64,000 nucleotides of DNA from Deroplatys truncata (taxonomy: Eukaryota > Arthropoda > Insecta > Mantodea > Mantidae): positions 80,221,573 to 80,285,572 of the forward strand of contig CM060986.1 in NCBI GenBank assembly GCA_030765065.1, read 5' to 3'. Below, piece by piece: positions 22,212 through 32,529 of the stretch. The notes beneath the pieces were generated by a model. The model did not search any database. It saw only the letters and a program-made list of their open reading frames with translations, and was not told the origin of the DNA. The position numbers were made by a program, and so were the translations under genes. Numbering within the stretch: position 1 is the stretch's first letter; each line of letters starts with the position of its first letter.

Positions 22212-22270
22212 ACCATAGTCGGGATTCGAACAACCGATCTTCAGCTTCCGCCGCCTGAGCTACGATGTCG
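22212..22270 (-). mobile_element. tRNA-like relic (SINE head or tRNA pseudogene)
   Basis: Minus strand CGTAGCTCAGGCGGCGGAAG (A-box context) and GTTCGAATCCCGAC (B-box) at a spacing of about 35 bp, somewhat shorter than in a tRNA. No SINE body was recognised next to it. Confidence 0.5.
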
Positions 22271-22595
22271 ATATGACAACACGTTATGAAATTCCCCATG
22301 TGATTTCAATTACCCACGTAAAATAAGGCATCCTTAAACTTCTCTTGGGACAACATACTCCAGTGTCGACTAACATATGTTTTCATTCTGATTGTACCTT
22401 TCCAGGCTATGGAAGACCAATTAATAAGCTGAATTGGTTATGTTTGAGGCAGTATTTTTAACATTTAAATGATTTCAGTCTAATTATATAACATATAAAT
22501 TTAATAACAACCCGCCTTAAAGCAATATACGTATGTAACAAGATATATAAGGTGTGTATTACAGTCATTGTATATGTTTATATTATTGTATACAT

Positions 22596-23160
22596 GTGTA
22601 ATAATGTTATGTGAATGTATTACATAATTTAATAATGTAGGAGCTGTGAGAATAATACGTTAAAAGTTGCTAACAATGAGGTAACCTTAAGGCAATAATG
22701 AATTTGAAAGTTTAATGCTACTGGTGATTCTTGGAAGCAATAATGTAATTTTTGTGACAGTTTATAAAATAGCCAGTCAACAACCAGAAAAAGCTTTAGT
22801 TAAATGAAGGTATTCTATTGGAGTAGGCTAGCCAATCAGAGACTTGAAATACAGAAACTTACAAGTTTAGAAGGTTGAAATCTAGTCAGTTGCCTGCAGA
22901 CAGTGCTCGTAACTGGATGCGTTGCTTGTGCGTCCTCGAGAGATTTAATACGCATTTGTGTGAGACGAAAAATGGGTTATGTGTTAGAAAGTGTAATTAA
23001 TTAATAAAAAAGAATCACACAGCTCTCCACAACAGAAGTGTTATTTTAATCGTATCAAGTATTAATAAAAGGAGTGAAGTAAAAATTATAATCTGTGTAA
23101 GCCTACATTCTTAGTCGTATCACAACCCTGCCAAGACTTCCATGTCTCTAACAATAATAC
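22596..23160 (+). mobile_element. LTR-like fossil LTR-B with primer-site-like end
   Basis: A stretch opening TGTAATAATGTTATG, with AATAAA-type sites near 23,000 and 23,063, ending CTAACAATAATAC and followed at once by TGGCGCAGCCGAGGC. That motif resembles the tRNA-Ser primer-binding site found right after the LTR in insect Gypsy-type elements (TGGCGCAGTCGG). No gag or pol remnant adjoins it. The reading rests on layout and one motif; it looks broken and old. Confidence 0.4.
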
Positions 23161-23600
23161 TGGCGCAGCCGAGGCAAACATAAATATATAATATCTAAAG
23201 AAACAGTCAAATTACAAAGCTACTATTTTTAAACTTGGGGCGAAGGCTATCGGAAACTGTTTACTATACGTGCGGTTGTAACTACTACAATTTCGGCTCC
23301 CCAACAGTTGAAATATAATATAACTCCTACAACAATATAACTTCTTCAAAGCCTACATTCTTAGCCGCACTACTCCCTGCAAAGAAATCCATGTCTCTAA
23401 AAATAAATAGTGAAGGCAGCCGAGGCAAACATAAAATATGATATTTAAAGAAACAGTCAAAATTACAAAGTTAATATATTTTTAAACTTGGGACGAAGGC
23501 TCACGGAAACTTTTTACCTTACGTGCGGTTGCAATACTTCAAGTTTGGCTCTCCAACAGTCGAAATATAATACGTCTTCTTCAAACTGGCTTTTCATACG
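23101..23600 (+). repeat. Diverged tandem duplication, about 2 x 250 bp, across the LTR/leader junction
   Basis: GCCTACATTCTTAGTCGTATC at 23,101 recurs as GCCTACATTCTTAGCCGCAC at 23,351. Shared landmarks follow in step: CCATGTCTCTAA, GCAGCCGAGGCAAACATAAA, AAAGAAACAGTCAAA, TTTTTAAACTTGGG, ACGTGCGGTTG and CAACAGT(T/C)GAAATATAATA. Differences are spread along the length, so the duplication is old, unlike the 159-bp one at 4.5 kb. Confidence 0.88.
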
Positions 23601-23784
23601 TGGGGCAGGAACTACCTTCTTCAAATTGGCTCCCTAAGCGTGGGGCAAATAACAATACAACAAACCATCTTCTCAGTTTTCTCAACGAATCTTAAACTGC
23701 CCTGAACCATAGCTTCTGAGGCACATCCGCCATCGCGAGAAAAAGGCTATGCAAACAACTTGTGTTGCTAGAACTAGGTAAGGT

Positions 23785-24055
23785 TTAATACATTTACAAG
23801 ACTAACAAAATGTATATACTGAATTCTTTTGATCAGCTGTGAAATCCTTTTCATTTTGAATAAATGTTTCCGAATTTGTATAATTGGTAAGTATAAGCGA
23901 TGGACAGAAGCTTAATGCACAAAAATGTAGAGATAATTGAAGGTAGAATTTACTCAAGTAACGTGTTTATATGATTAACCGTTTTCGAAATATTCCTTTT
24001 ATATGTAATTTTTTTCGGGTTCAACTGCCATGCTGTATCGCTTTTTTTTCTGAAC
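23785..24055 (+). mobile_element. HP1 internal fragment
   Basis: Landmarks TTTACAAGACTAACAAAATG, TATAATTGGTAAGTATAAGCGATGG, GTAGAGATAATTG and CCGTTTTCGAAATATTCC follow the HP1 middle. Neither terminus is present. Confidence 0.65.
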
Positions 24056-24109
24056 CATGCATAAACTAAATCATATTGCTTCATCCAAGATTAATTATAT
24101 GTATAACGT

Positions 24110-24632
24110 AGCATGTAGAATGTATTTACCGGAGGGGGGTACCTCGCCACTGCAACCAGCTTGATCTATTGTGGCCACACCGCCCGGGAGGCAGGGATGA
24201 GTTGAAGGAGTCGTAGGGGGTCTCAGATCCGCAGACAGACAGGCCCACAGAAACGCATATAATACCCGCACACCAGTAGAGACAAAGAATCCCAAGAGAA
24301 GGCGGCAAAGCGACCCTAATGGGTGGGAAATTGCACTGTAGCTTTCACGGGGAGGAATTTTCTAATGCGCAAGAAACTACGCCATCTGCCCGACATTCGG
24401 AGCACCGCAGGACCGAGGACACACCTAAATCGTGAAAGAGAGAGAGATGAAATGAGAGGAAATGGGGGGAGGGAGAAATCGTGGTAGAATACGCCACCCC
24501 GGCATTCGCCTAGGCGACCAGGGGAAAAGAACGAAAAACCCCATAGTCGAAGTGAGCGGTCACCGGGAATCGAACCTGGGACCTCCAGATGCAGGCCATA
24601 GACGTTGCCGCCTGAGCCATCCAGCTCGGATA
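24110..24632 (-). mobile_element. Long tRNA-derived SINE, family S3
   Basis: Minus-strand head GAGCTGGATGGCTCAGGCGG with GAGGTCCCAGGTTCGATTCC, then TTTTCCCCTGGTCGCCTAGG, a CTCTCATTTCATCTCTC tract, and CAACTCATCCCTGCCTCCCG near the 3' end. The CCTATC tail of the 17.5 kb copy is not visible. The two open frames here are antisense to the SINE. Confidence 0.8.
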
Positions 24633-24673
24633 TTGGAATAAATGGATCACCTGTACTTATTTATTTAAAAATC

Positions 24674-24968
24674 CGGCCCGAAAAGCTCAGTCGGTACAGC
24701 ACCTGTCTGCAATGTCAGGTGTCCCGAGTTCGATTTCCGGCTGGAGGATGAGAATTTTTCTCTAGCCAAAATTATTCTCTATTCTCCCCAGAATGTGGAA
24801 GTACGAATGAAACTGCGAATGTGTGTGTGTGTGAGCTAATGAATAAAACCCAAAGTTTACCAGAAATACAGCGAGAAGAGAATTTGAGTTAATAGCATTG
24901 TCTACAGGCCATAATATGTTCCAAAGGAAAGGCCACGGATAAGACCATTGTAGTTAAAGGCGGAGTGA
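24674..24968 (+). mobile_element. tRNA-derived SINE, family S4
   Basis: Head GAAAAGCTCAGTCGGTACAG (A-box) and CCGAGTTCGATTTCCGG (B-box), body TTTTCTCTAGCCAAAATTAT, a GT run, GGAAAGGCCACGG, and tail AAGACCATTGTAGTTAAAGG. It matches the 1.14 kb copy in reverse. Confidence 0.85.
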
Positions 24969-24969
24969 G

Positions 24970-27055
24970 TAAAAACATACAAAATTCTTAACAGAAAATA
25001 TACTTTCTGTTTTACCGGTGTTTTTAAGCGTAGCTTTTTAGATCTCTAAAGACGAACTAATTAATTAAGTCCATTAGCCCTCTCCCGTAATCCTTAATGC
25101 TGTTGCGTAATACTTTAGCAGATTATTTTGCGTTTCAGAGCTTTAATTTCGTAATGGGCTCTGATATTTGTAATATTAACAAAATATTCTTGACATTTAT
25201 GAAAGAGTAAAATATAGGCCGATGCTGTAGGTATATATAAACTCCTGAATCTTCCTCTGAGAATATTCTAAGTTCTACAAATGTTGTATACCTGTAAATG
25301 TATTTTGGTGGTGAAGAATATATGAATAGTCTAATCATTTTTAGATAATCACAGTTGATGAACTATTAAACCTTTGTAGCTTCTCCTTTATCCTGAACTA
25401 ATAACACAAAGGCACGAAGCAGATAAATACAATTCCCCGACGCCAGGCAAGCAACAATTTGGAAGAAGCACATAGCCCTTAATCATTGAGAAGAGGCTTT
25501 CTGGTTATAAAATAATTTCTGATTCTATACTCTAGATAAATATTCTCTCTTTATATAATTATTTAGTATATATTGCTTTGAATTACAACACAGAGAGGAA
25601 ATACAGCAACATCATTTTACATATCCGTAAAAAGAGGATTATGGTATCGCATACATATTGTATACAGATCCGATAGTCTTTTAGTTTAATGTGTTTCCGG
25701 TTTTCTAAGTTTTTAAATCGTGATCATTTACGTGTATTGTTTGGAATTAAATATATATACGGCTTTTGTCTTATTTTTCCGCGCATGTTCTCTGGGGTAA
25801 TAACTACTATATTTTTGGAGTTTCTTCGATATTGGATTATGGTTAAAATAGAAGCTTTTAACTGGCGAATTTTGGAAGGAATTGCTGCCAACGTGAATCA
25901 TTCGAGTTTTAGATGCGCAGATCCCTTGACTATGCCCCGTCGTCGCTATGCAGTTGGCCTCCGGCCGCAACTGCTGCACTCCTCTCCTTCTAAAAAACAT
26001 CCCTCGGCTATGCCTTGAGAGCCCTAAATCGCGTTTTCAGCTATGTTGGGATTTCAAATGTTGGCAACGGAAAGACAACGCAGCCAACGTTCCCATGATG
26101 CCACGGGTGAGATGATTGCGATGTGACTTCTAAGTGTCAGTAATATAGAACAAAAGTGACAAAATATGCCGTATATTCATGAAAATAAGTAAAGTACTAT
26201 GTTATTTGTCCCTTATTATGTATAAGAGTATTGAAGTCAATAAAATGCATGCAGTGTATGCGTGTGTTACATGTATACAGTGATACCGGCCATAATCCAA
26301 TATCATAGTTTTTCGGTATTTTCTACTCTTTGGTATTCTCAACGAAAAGTCAAGATCACCTTCGAAGTGTCATCTTTTATGACTGCAAAATGCGTGCTTT
26401 CTAATATTCAAGTCTAATAATTTATTTTTAGTAATTTACGAATTGAAATTGCAAGCTTTCTTATAACTCATATCCATCGCGAGGAGTAGTGATTTTCAAT
26501 GGTGAAATAATTATAAAAATCTGTAGATTAGTTTAAGATTTTTTTCTATAGACGTACACATTTTATCCCTCTATAATTTGAGTACAGATTTCAGTGGCTT
26601 ATTCAGCGATATACGTAGTTTTCCAAAGTAACAGCGTCCTCCCAGTAAGCAAAATGGAGAACACATCATAACCTAAGTTGAATAGTGCTAGAACCAACTA
26701 CGGTAATCTAGTATAATTATATTACTGCAAAACATAGTGTGTTTTCTATTAGCGAAGAGAGGGCGTGACTTAACCGGAATTTTGACCATGTGTTTCATGT
26801 CCAGTGTGATGTAATAAACGGTCCAGCGGTTTTCAAAGCCGTCATTAGGACTATGAAAATTTACACTTTCGTTTGTTAGTAGAATGGTAGCTCCAGGCAG
26901 CATGACGTAAAATGGAACAGAGTGTATTACGTTCCAATGCCGTGATTGAGCACTATTGATAGTCAACCTTATTACAGCTGCATCCTGTTTGTTGAAACTG
27001 GAAGTTTTATGGAGTAAAAGTACATGCGAGTCAGAATGGTAGGTGTGTTTGAAGG
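24970..27055. other. No recognisable gene
   Basis: Two kilobases with open frames up to 109 codons (25,689-26,018 +; 26,688-26,966 -) that match nothing I know. A GC-richer patch at 25,900-26,110 is unassigned. No SINE box, inverted repeat or LINE motif was found. Confidence 0.45.
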
Positions 27056-27062
27056 GACGAAC

Positions 27063-27083
27063 ATGATGATGATGATGATGATA
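27063..27083. repeat. (GAT)n microsatellite, LINE tail
   Basis: Trinucleotide repeat directly at the 3' end of the minus-strand LINE. Non-LTR elements of several clades end in such short repeats instead of poly(A). Confidence 0.85.
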
Positions 27084-27660
27084 ATAAAGTTTATACAGAA
27101 TTACAATGTTTACGCATATTTCGGTCCTAAAGTTTTATTTTTCTTTTCCACTCATGTATGTCATTCCATTCCTTCTACTCCAGTCATTTGCTTTCATCCC
27201 GTCATTATTTTCTGCATCTAATTCCTTCTCGTCTTCCAGGTGGACACCATTCCCAAACTTTCCTGTGTAGTTCTTTCCTCCGATATTCTCCTCGTGTTTT
27301 CGTACGGTTTAGTTGTCTGTATCTTATATAATCAACCATAGAATTCTTAACTTTCATGTCTTCCTTAACACCAGTGTTCCTAATTTTGTCTAACTTTGAA
27401 TGTCTTGCTGACATTCATTTCCATTGACGTTAACTTCGATGTTAAACGTGTATTGAGTTTCCAAATTTCAGCCCCAATATGGCGCGATACTTCTCACTAT
27501 TGATCTGTATATGTGCAATTTATTTTTTGGTTATATTTCTGTGCAACTAAATACTATTTAAGATGGCTGTTGTTGCTCTAGCTTTGTTAATTTTGTTATT
27601 TATGCCACTCTCTCGTCTAGCTTCCTTATCAATTTTAACTCCCATAACTGTGATCAAATC
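27063..27660 (-). mobile_element. LINE 3' half (same element as 28.8-29.3 kb)
   Basis: Minus-strand translation: GVKIDKEARRES, INNKINKARATTAILNSI, a YGAEIWKLNTR-like block, then RNTGVKEDMKVKNS...DYIRYRQLN and the C-terminal WEWCPPGRR, all familiar in order from the region after the palm of insect LINE ORF2 proteins. The 3' end runs into a (GAT)n/(ATC)n tail at 27,063-27,083. Stops and frameshifts are present. Upstream it is cut at the point where the plus-strand LINE begins; the missing reverse-transcriptase part resumes at about 28,795. Confidence 0.8.
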
Positions 27661-28790
27661 CATTTTATCCTATGCTACCTTCATCTGGTGGCGCGGGGTG
27701 ATACTTGCGATTTGTAGGATTCAACTCTGTGGGTTGAAGAGAATGGCTTGCATCGGTAAGGCGCCTTTGGAACTGCCCCTACGCCGCCTTTGGAAGATTA
27801 TTAAATCTCCCATATCTGCATTCTGGATAGAGGCAGAGGCTAGGGTCGGTTATTACAGACTTAATTTTAATGGAATTGAAAATCTAAATTCAATTTCTTA
27901 TGGACAACTGAACTTTTCCGGGGATAGTTGCCTGGATAATATTATAAAGATGTGATTCCGGATAGAATGATAACCAGAAAGGCAGTTGAAACACTATTCA
28001 CTGTTGAGCGAAGTGAATGGAACAAATCAATTGGTCAGAAGATCTGACGTTGACCAATGTGGTTCACAGATGGGTCGAAGACTACTGATGGCACAGGTGC
28101 AGGACTCTCTGGCTGTGGCCAGAAACTGTCTCATGGTTTTGGTCAATATGCCACCGTTCTCCGAGCAGAAATTAATGTTAAGTTGGCAGTCGAGAAGTCT
28201 TAAAGACTCTTGAAGCGAATGAAGTTAAATCAAAGCTTTTTTGGGAGTGCCGAGAGTCCTTCATGAAACTGGCTGAATGCATACGGTGTCACTGTTATGG
28301 GTGCTAAGGAATTAATGGCAATGAAAGGGCAGACGATTTGGTTAAAAGGGATTACTATTGCACCAATCGAACCGGAATTCTTCGAATTATTCTATGGATA
28401 TCTTCGAAGGGCTATCGTTGGAAACAAAAGGAGTATTGGGAATCAATTGCAGAGCATAGGTACTCAAAAATAACAATTCCTGATCTAGACTCATGCACTA
28501 CTTTCTATGAACAGGATCCAACTTTTGGAAGGTTGGAATAATAAGAGGACACGACTATCTCAAGGGACACTTATACAAGATGAGTACAGAAGTTGATCAA
28601 ACTTGTATGAGATGCAAAAAAAAAAAAAAAAAAAAAAAAACCGTAGATGAAACGGCGAGCTATCTGTAGTAATTTCGAGACATTTGTAAGTCAAAGGATT
28701 AAAAGCTTGAAACGCGGGTTTATACAACTAAATTTTAGTAAGGAAGCTATCATCCTTTATAAATGGTCGAAGTGCTTAAGGATTCGATAG
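27656..28790 (+). mobile_element. LINE with RNase H domain, inserted in another LINE
   Basis: Translation: IKSILSYATFIWW, then a conserved LAC-like GLKRMACIG and AEARVGYYRLN (end of reverse transcriptase), then WFTDGSKTTDGTGAG and GQYATVLRAEIN (RNase H core with FTDGS Asp and the AE Glu, about 28,060-28,175), and GHDYLKGHLYKMSTEVDQTCMRC (C-terminal zinc knuckle, about 28,547-28,615). Domain order fits the R1/Jockey/I group. A run of 25 A lies at 28,616-28,640, yet DETASYL-like sequence continues after it. 5'-truncated; several stops. Confidence 0.82.
28616..28640. repeat. A25 run inside LINE
   Basis: Either an expanded AAA codon run or a poly(A) tail. The sequence that follows still reads like the zinc-knuckle region, which favours expansion inside the ORF. 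Confidence 0.9.
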
Positions 28791-28794
28791 CGGA

Positions 28795-29320
28795 CACCTT
28801 ATAAACCCGAACCTAGTTCCTAAGTACTCAAATCTTATACAAAACATTTTTGATCTTTCAAAATTAAATCTTCAGCCTCTGTTTCACATCCCATTTAAAA
28901 TATTTTATCTAAATTTACTTTTAGTCCACATTTTCATATTATTCTAAATCTTTTCTTTAGATATACTCCATATATATTTAATTTCCTGCGCAATGACTGT
29001 CTGGTCATCCGAAAATAGCATTATATATATTGATTCATTGCCACCGGTATTCCTATTCCCTAGCACTTCCTTATCCAATACAAAATTGCTCTCTGTAAAT
29101 ATATTTTAAATAAGGTAGGTGGCATACTGCGACCTTGACGCAGGCCATGTGTAACTAATTCCTTTTGAAGCATCAATGTTACAATTTTTACTTCTCCGTA
29201 TAGTATGGCAGATATAATTCGTTTATCAAATACATTTCATTAAATGCTTCTCACAATTTGTTTAATTGCACAGTTTCATTATCTCTTTCAATAATAATTT
29301 CTTTCTGTACCAAATTTATT
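28795..29320 (-). mobile_element. LINE reverse-transcriptase core (5' part of the 27.06-27.66 kb element)
   Basis: Minus-strand translation: VRSI..NVFDKRIISAILYGEVKI, GLRQGRSMPPTLFKIYL (RQGxxLSPxLFNIYL motif, about 29,150-29,100), a decayed FxxDDQ block at about 29,005 (TTCGGATGACCAGACAG), CGLKVNLDKIFYMGCETEAED (about 28,915-28,855) and FEYLG at about 28,815. The next expected block, GVKIDKE, is found at 27,655, on the far side of the plus-strand LINE. Confidence 0.8.
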
Positions 29321-29324
29321 TCCT

Positions 29325-30152
29325 AAGTTCTACCTTATTTTTCATGTGATCACAGCGTCCGGTAAATTTCTGTAATTGGATTTTGCGAAATGATAGTGTG
29401 ATTGAAACACGCTTAATATTTTTCTCTGACAAACATCGTTCTATTTATATAGCTATGTTTCGTCGCAAAGTAAGATATATTAGATCACAGAGAACCCAGT
29501 CTTACACACGAGATTCCCTTGCACGACACGAAAATTGGTGTGCAGTAAATGCATACAGTATAATGGAAACTGCATTTTTTAAAGAGACAATAAATGCCTG
29601 TATCCTTATCAATGCAGAGAGGTATAAAAATGACTTACACCATTGTTTGAATAGCTGACCTATGTTGAATGTCAGTCTGGATTTTTCCAAAAGACTTGCT
29701 ACCGCGCATACAGCTAATGAGCCATTAAATTTAATTTAGGACATTTTTTAAGTTAGGGTAATTAGTAAAGAATTATGGCCCTCGCGATCTACTGATTTAA
29801 CTGTATGTGATTTCTACTATGTGGGAACCTGAAAAATAAGATGTGTGCAACAAATTCTTACATTGTAATAACTAAAAGAAAACATCAGGCGAGTTCATTC
29901 AGGTTCAGATACTGAACTCGCGAGTGTGAATGAGAATTTCCTGAAGAGATGCAGAAATATATGGATAGAAAAGTACATTTCCCCACATTCTTTCATGATA
30001 AGGTATGTGCTTGTGTATATTATCATGTAACTGTAGTTATAAGAACGTAAGGCGGTTGCAGCGATATTATAACTGTTTCGGCGGGAGTACGAGCTGCGAC
30101 GACCGGCGCACGAGCTGCCGTCCGGTGATCGTAGTGTGAAGGAAAAGCACTG
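29325..30152 (+). mobile_element. DDE transposon, left end missing
   Basis: From TTTTTCATGTGATCACAGCG onward it follows the 49.5 kb copy. The plus-strand frame at 29,383-29,658 contains ARHENWCAVNAYSIMETAFF and TINACILINAERYKNDL; further right come TAHTANEPLNLI and LWPSRSTDLTVCDFY, the second and third catalytic blocks of a DDE_3 (IS630/Tc1-mariner) transposase. The right inverted repeat ends GAAAAGCACTG at 30,152 followed by TA. The left repeat was lost next to the LINE. Stops interrupt the frame. Confidence 0.8.
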
Positions 30153-30171
30153 TAGTTAATTACATGTAAGG

Positions 30172-30600
30172 ACTTCAGTGGTTTCCCGGGTCGGTAGGAG
30201 AATGTTGGGGTGATTCCTTTTCTACCACGAATTTTCTGACCATTATTTCCTGTCCCCATCATTCCCTTTCATCTGTTTCATGGTTGAAGGACCAAGCGAC
30301 TGCGTTCGGTATGTTACGGGGGGACGGTGAATTGTGTTTTTTGGAAACCTTTCTCCCTGGTGTTTGGTTGGTCTCCTGGACCCCCTTCATGAGCGTGTGT
30401 CTTGGGCCACAGGGACCCCCAAGGGGCATGGGGCTAAGGCGTGGTATCCGGCGTCAGGATGTGCTCCATTTGGAATCGTTAGAGGCCCCGTCATTGCTAA
30501 CGCTCATCGTCGTCGAATCTAGTCGCCCTTCGGGTTTATCCTTCATCCCTCCCTCCACAGGGGCTATTGTGGCCTACTTTCCCTGTTGTACTTTAGTCTC
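30172..30600 (+). mobile_element. SINE S3, head missing
   Basis: Shares with the 50.7 kb copy (reversed) CCTGTCCCCATCATTCCCTT, TCATCTGTTTC, GCTAACGCTCATCGTCGTCG, CGCCCTTCGGGTTTATCC and CTTCATCCCTCCC. The tRNA-like end is absent. The 157-codon open frame across it is a by-product of GC content. Confidence 0.72.
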
Positions 30601-30705
30601 TGGAGGTCCCTCATCCACGTACTTCTACTCCACTCAGCTGGAAATTGAACCGGAACCCCTCTCACAGCAGGCAGATGATCTACTGACTGAGCTACTGACC
30701 AGTCC
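30601..30705 (-). mobile_element. tRNA-derived SINE head
   Basis: Minus strand GGACTGGTCAGTAGCTCAGT (A-box), CATCTGCCTGCTGTGAGAGG (anticodon-arm region) and GGTTCCGGTTCAATTTCC (B-box) give a full tRNA-sized head. Only a short body follows before it meets the S3 piece. Confidence 0.7.
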
Positions 30706-30714
30706 GATAATAAG

Positions 30715-31150
30715 TATTCATAAACAAACCAGTGCGCCTAAATGTTGTTATAGATAAGGAGATACATAGTGGAGGCTTGGGTGATAGGTTAAAACTCTAC
30801 TCGAAAGGCTTGACACCTTTGCGTGGATTGAGACAAATGAACGGACATAATATTTCAAAAATGTAAAATTTGGTACATTCAAACCAATAATTAAAATATT
30901 CCATCAATGCCTAATTATAAAACACTTATTTGAAACAAAGTGTACACTTTTAAGGAGTTCTACAGTTTAGTTAGTTTTCATCTTTCTTGTACGATTTTTG
31001 ATCATATGGCATTTAATAACAATGAAGAGGACTTCATAGGCTTTTCACAGGAAATGCACAATATACCCCTTATATGCAACCCAAATATTTCAGAATATAA
31101 TATTTTACTTAGAATTATTGGGCTGTTTTGTGAAAAAAATTCCTTGGAGA
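30715..31150. other. No recognisable gene
   Basis: AT-rich. The 91-codon frame starting at 30,940 runs partly into HP1 and has no motif. Confidence 0.5.
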
Positions 31151-31155
31151 TACTT

Positions 31156-31975
31156 TTTACTTTCTGTACTACGTATAGTAAGAAGGGAAAGTATTGTATT
31201 CCACCCAAAAATTAGATACCGAGATTTCACCGGAAATACATGTTTTGAGACCCCCTGAATCCAAAAAAAGCATTTTTGGAAACATGTCCGTGTGTGTGTG
31301 TCTGTGTGTCTGTCTGTGAACAGCATAACTCAGAAACGAACAGTCGGATAAACACCAAACTTGGTATTTAGGTTCAGTATCTCCCAGAGATGCGACACGA
31401 AGGTTTTCAAGAAAATCCCCCACACCAGATTACCCTTTGCATGGAACATTTTTGGAAAATTTTAATTTTCTCAAAAATGGCTCTAATGATTTTGATTAAA
31501 ATATCATATGTTTAAGATATTTTCATGACAAATGAAATGTATATCTCGAATTTTCTACGAATGTCTCCAAAAGTATTCTCCATTGTGAACGACTTTTGCA
31601 TAACTGGTAAACCATAAGAGATAGACAAAATGTTAAAATACACAATTTATGTCATATATATTTTTGTTGAGTGAACCATTTTCGAGATATTGCTTGTCAT
31701 TTCCTTAACTTTTCCAATAATTATACTTTTTCTCAAATTCGTTATTCATTTTTTTGTCCTGGTATTGCAAAGAAAATGGAATACTCCACATAGCAACCAG
31801 CTCTTAAAATATTTGTCTATTGCTTAAATAAAGCCTACCATATTCCCCTTGCATCTATAAGAAAATTAGCAATAAGTTTAACATCTCGATTAACATGAAG
31901 CATATGGAGAATAAGCGTTTGTAAAAGAAGTTTGTACAAGAGTAGAAAAAGTCATGTGAGTGTAACACATCAGAT
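31156..31975 (+). mobile_element. HP1 repeat, full length
   Basis: Opens TTACTTTCTGTACTACGTATA with the arm GTAAGAAGGGAAAGT, then ATACCGAGATTTCACCGG, CATTTTTGGAAACATGTCCG, GTCTGTCTGTGAACAGCATA, CACCAAACTTGGTATTTAGG, ATGCGACACGAAGG and TTGAGTGAACCATTTTCGAG, and closes AGTAGAAAAAGTCATGTGAG...CACATCAG. It belongs with the 44.7 and 60.6 kb copies in the better preserved, presumably younger set. Confidence 0.9.
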
Positions 31976-32250
31976 TTTTTCTTTTTCTCTTTAAGCAACA
32001 CTAGCCGCGAAATGCTCCACTCTTTGCTACTCATCATCTGCCCCTACTTTCTCTTTTACAGTTTAACTTATTTCACTTTGCACTACACAACACGAGCAAA
32101 CATTAGCGTCCTGTACAAGGGGACACGTTCAGCTTGGCAATAATGTCATGGCTGTTCCATCTGAGTGCTGGCTACACAACATTTTAAAAGTAAATCTCTA
32201 TCATAAGAACAGTATACCAGTTGGGTTGTACATACTCTTAACACAATATC

Positions 32251-32526
32251 GTCCTCCGTAGTCTAGGGGCACTATTCTAGTTCCCGAAGTCGCCGGTTCA
32301 AACCCGGCGGAGGGGATGGATTTCTTCGGGTGTAAAAATTCTGAGCATGGCTTCCTTCGGAAGTGAACTAAAGCCTATGGTCCCGTGTCGTAGATTTACG
32401 GCAACGTAAAACAACCTTGATCCAGATAAAGAGGCCTCTGAGCAAAATTTTCAGGCTTTTACTCCAGTATAGAATGGGAAGCTAAGAATCATAGTAGTTA
32501 AAGAACGTCCGTAAGTAAAACTCAAT
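32251..32526 (+). mobile_element. tRNA-derived SINE, family S1 (good head)
   Basis: GTCCTCCGTAGTCTAGGGGC (A-box region) and CCGGTTCAAACCCGGCGGAG (B-box with tRNA T-arm pairing) give the clearest head of the family. The GTCCTCCG/CGGAGG ends can pair like an acceptor stem. Body and tail (AATCATAGTAGTTAAAGAACG) are as in the other copies. Confidence 0.88.
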
Positions 32527-32529
32527 TTA

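Noticed and set aside
27063-27083. (GAT)n as an independent microsatellite locus
   Set aside because: It sits exactly at the 3' end of a LINE, so it is better explained as the element's tail.
30284-30757. 157-codon open frame
   Set aside because: Spans two SINE pieces in opposite orientation; no motif; a by-product of high GC content.
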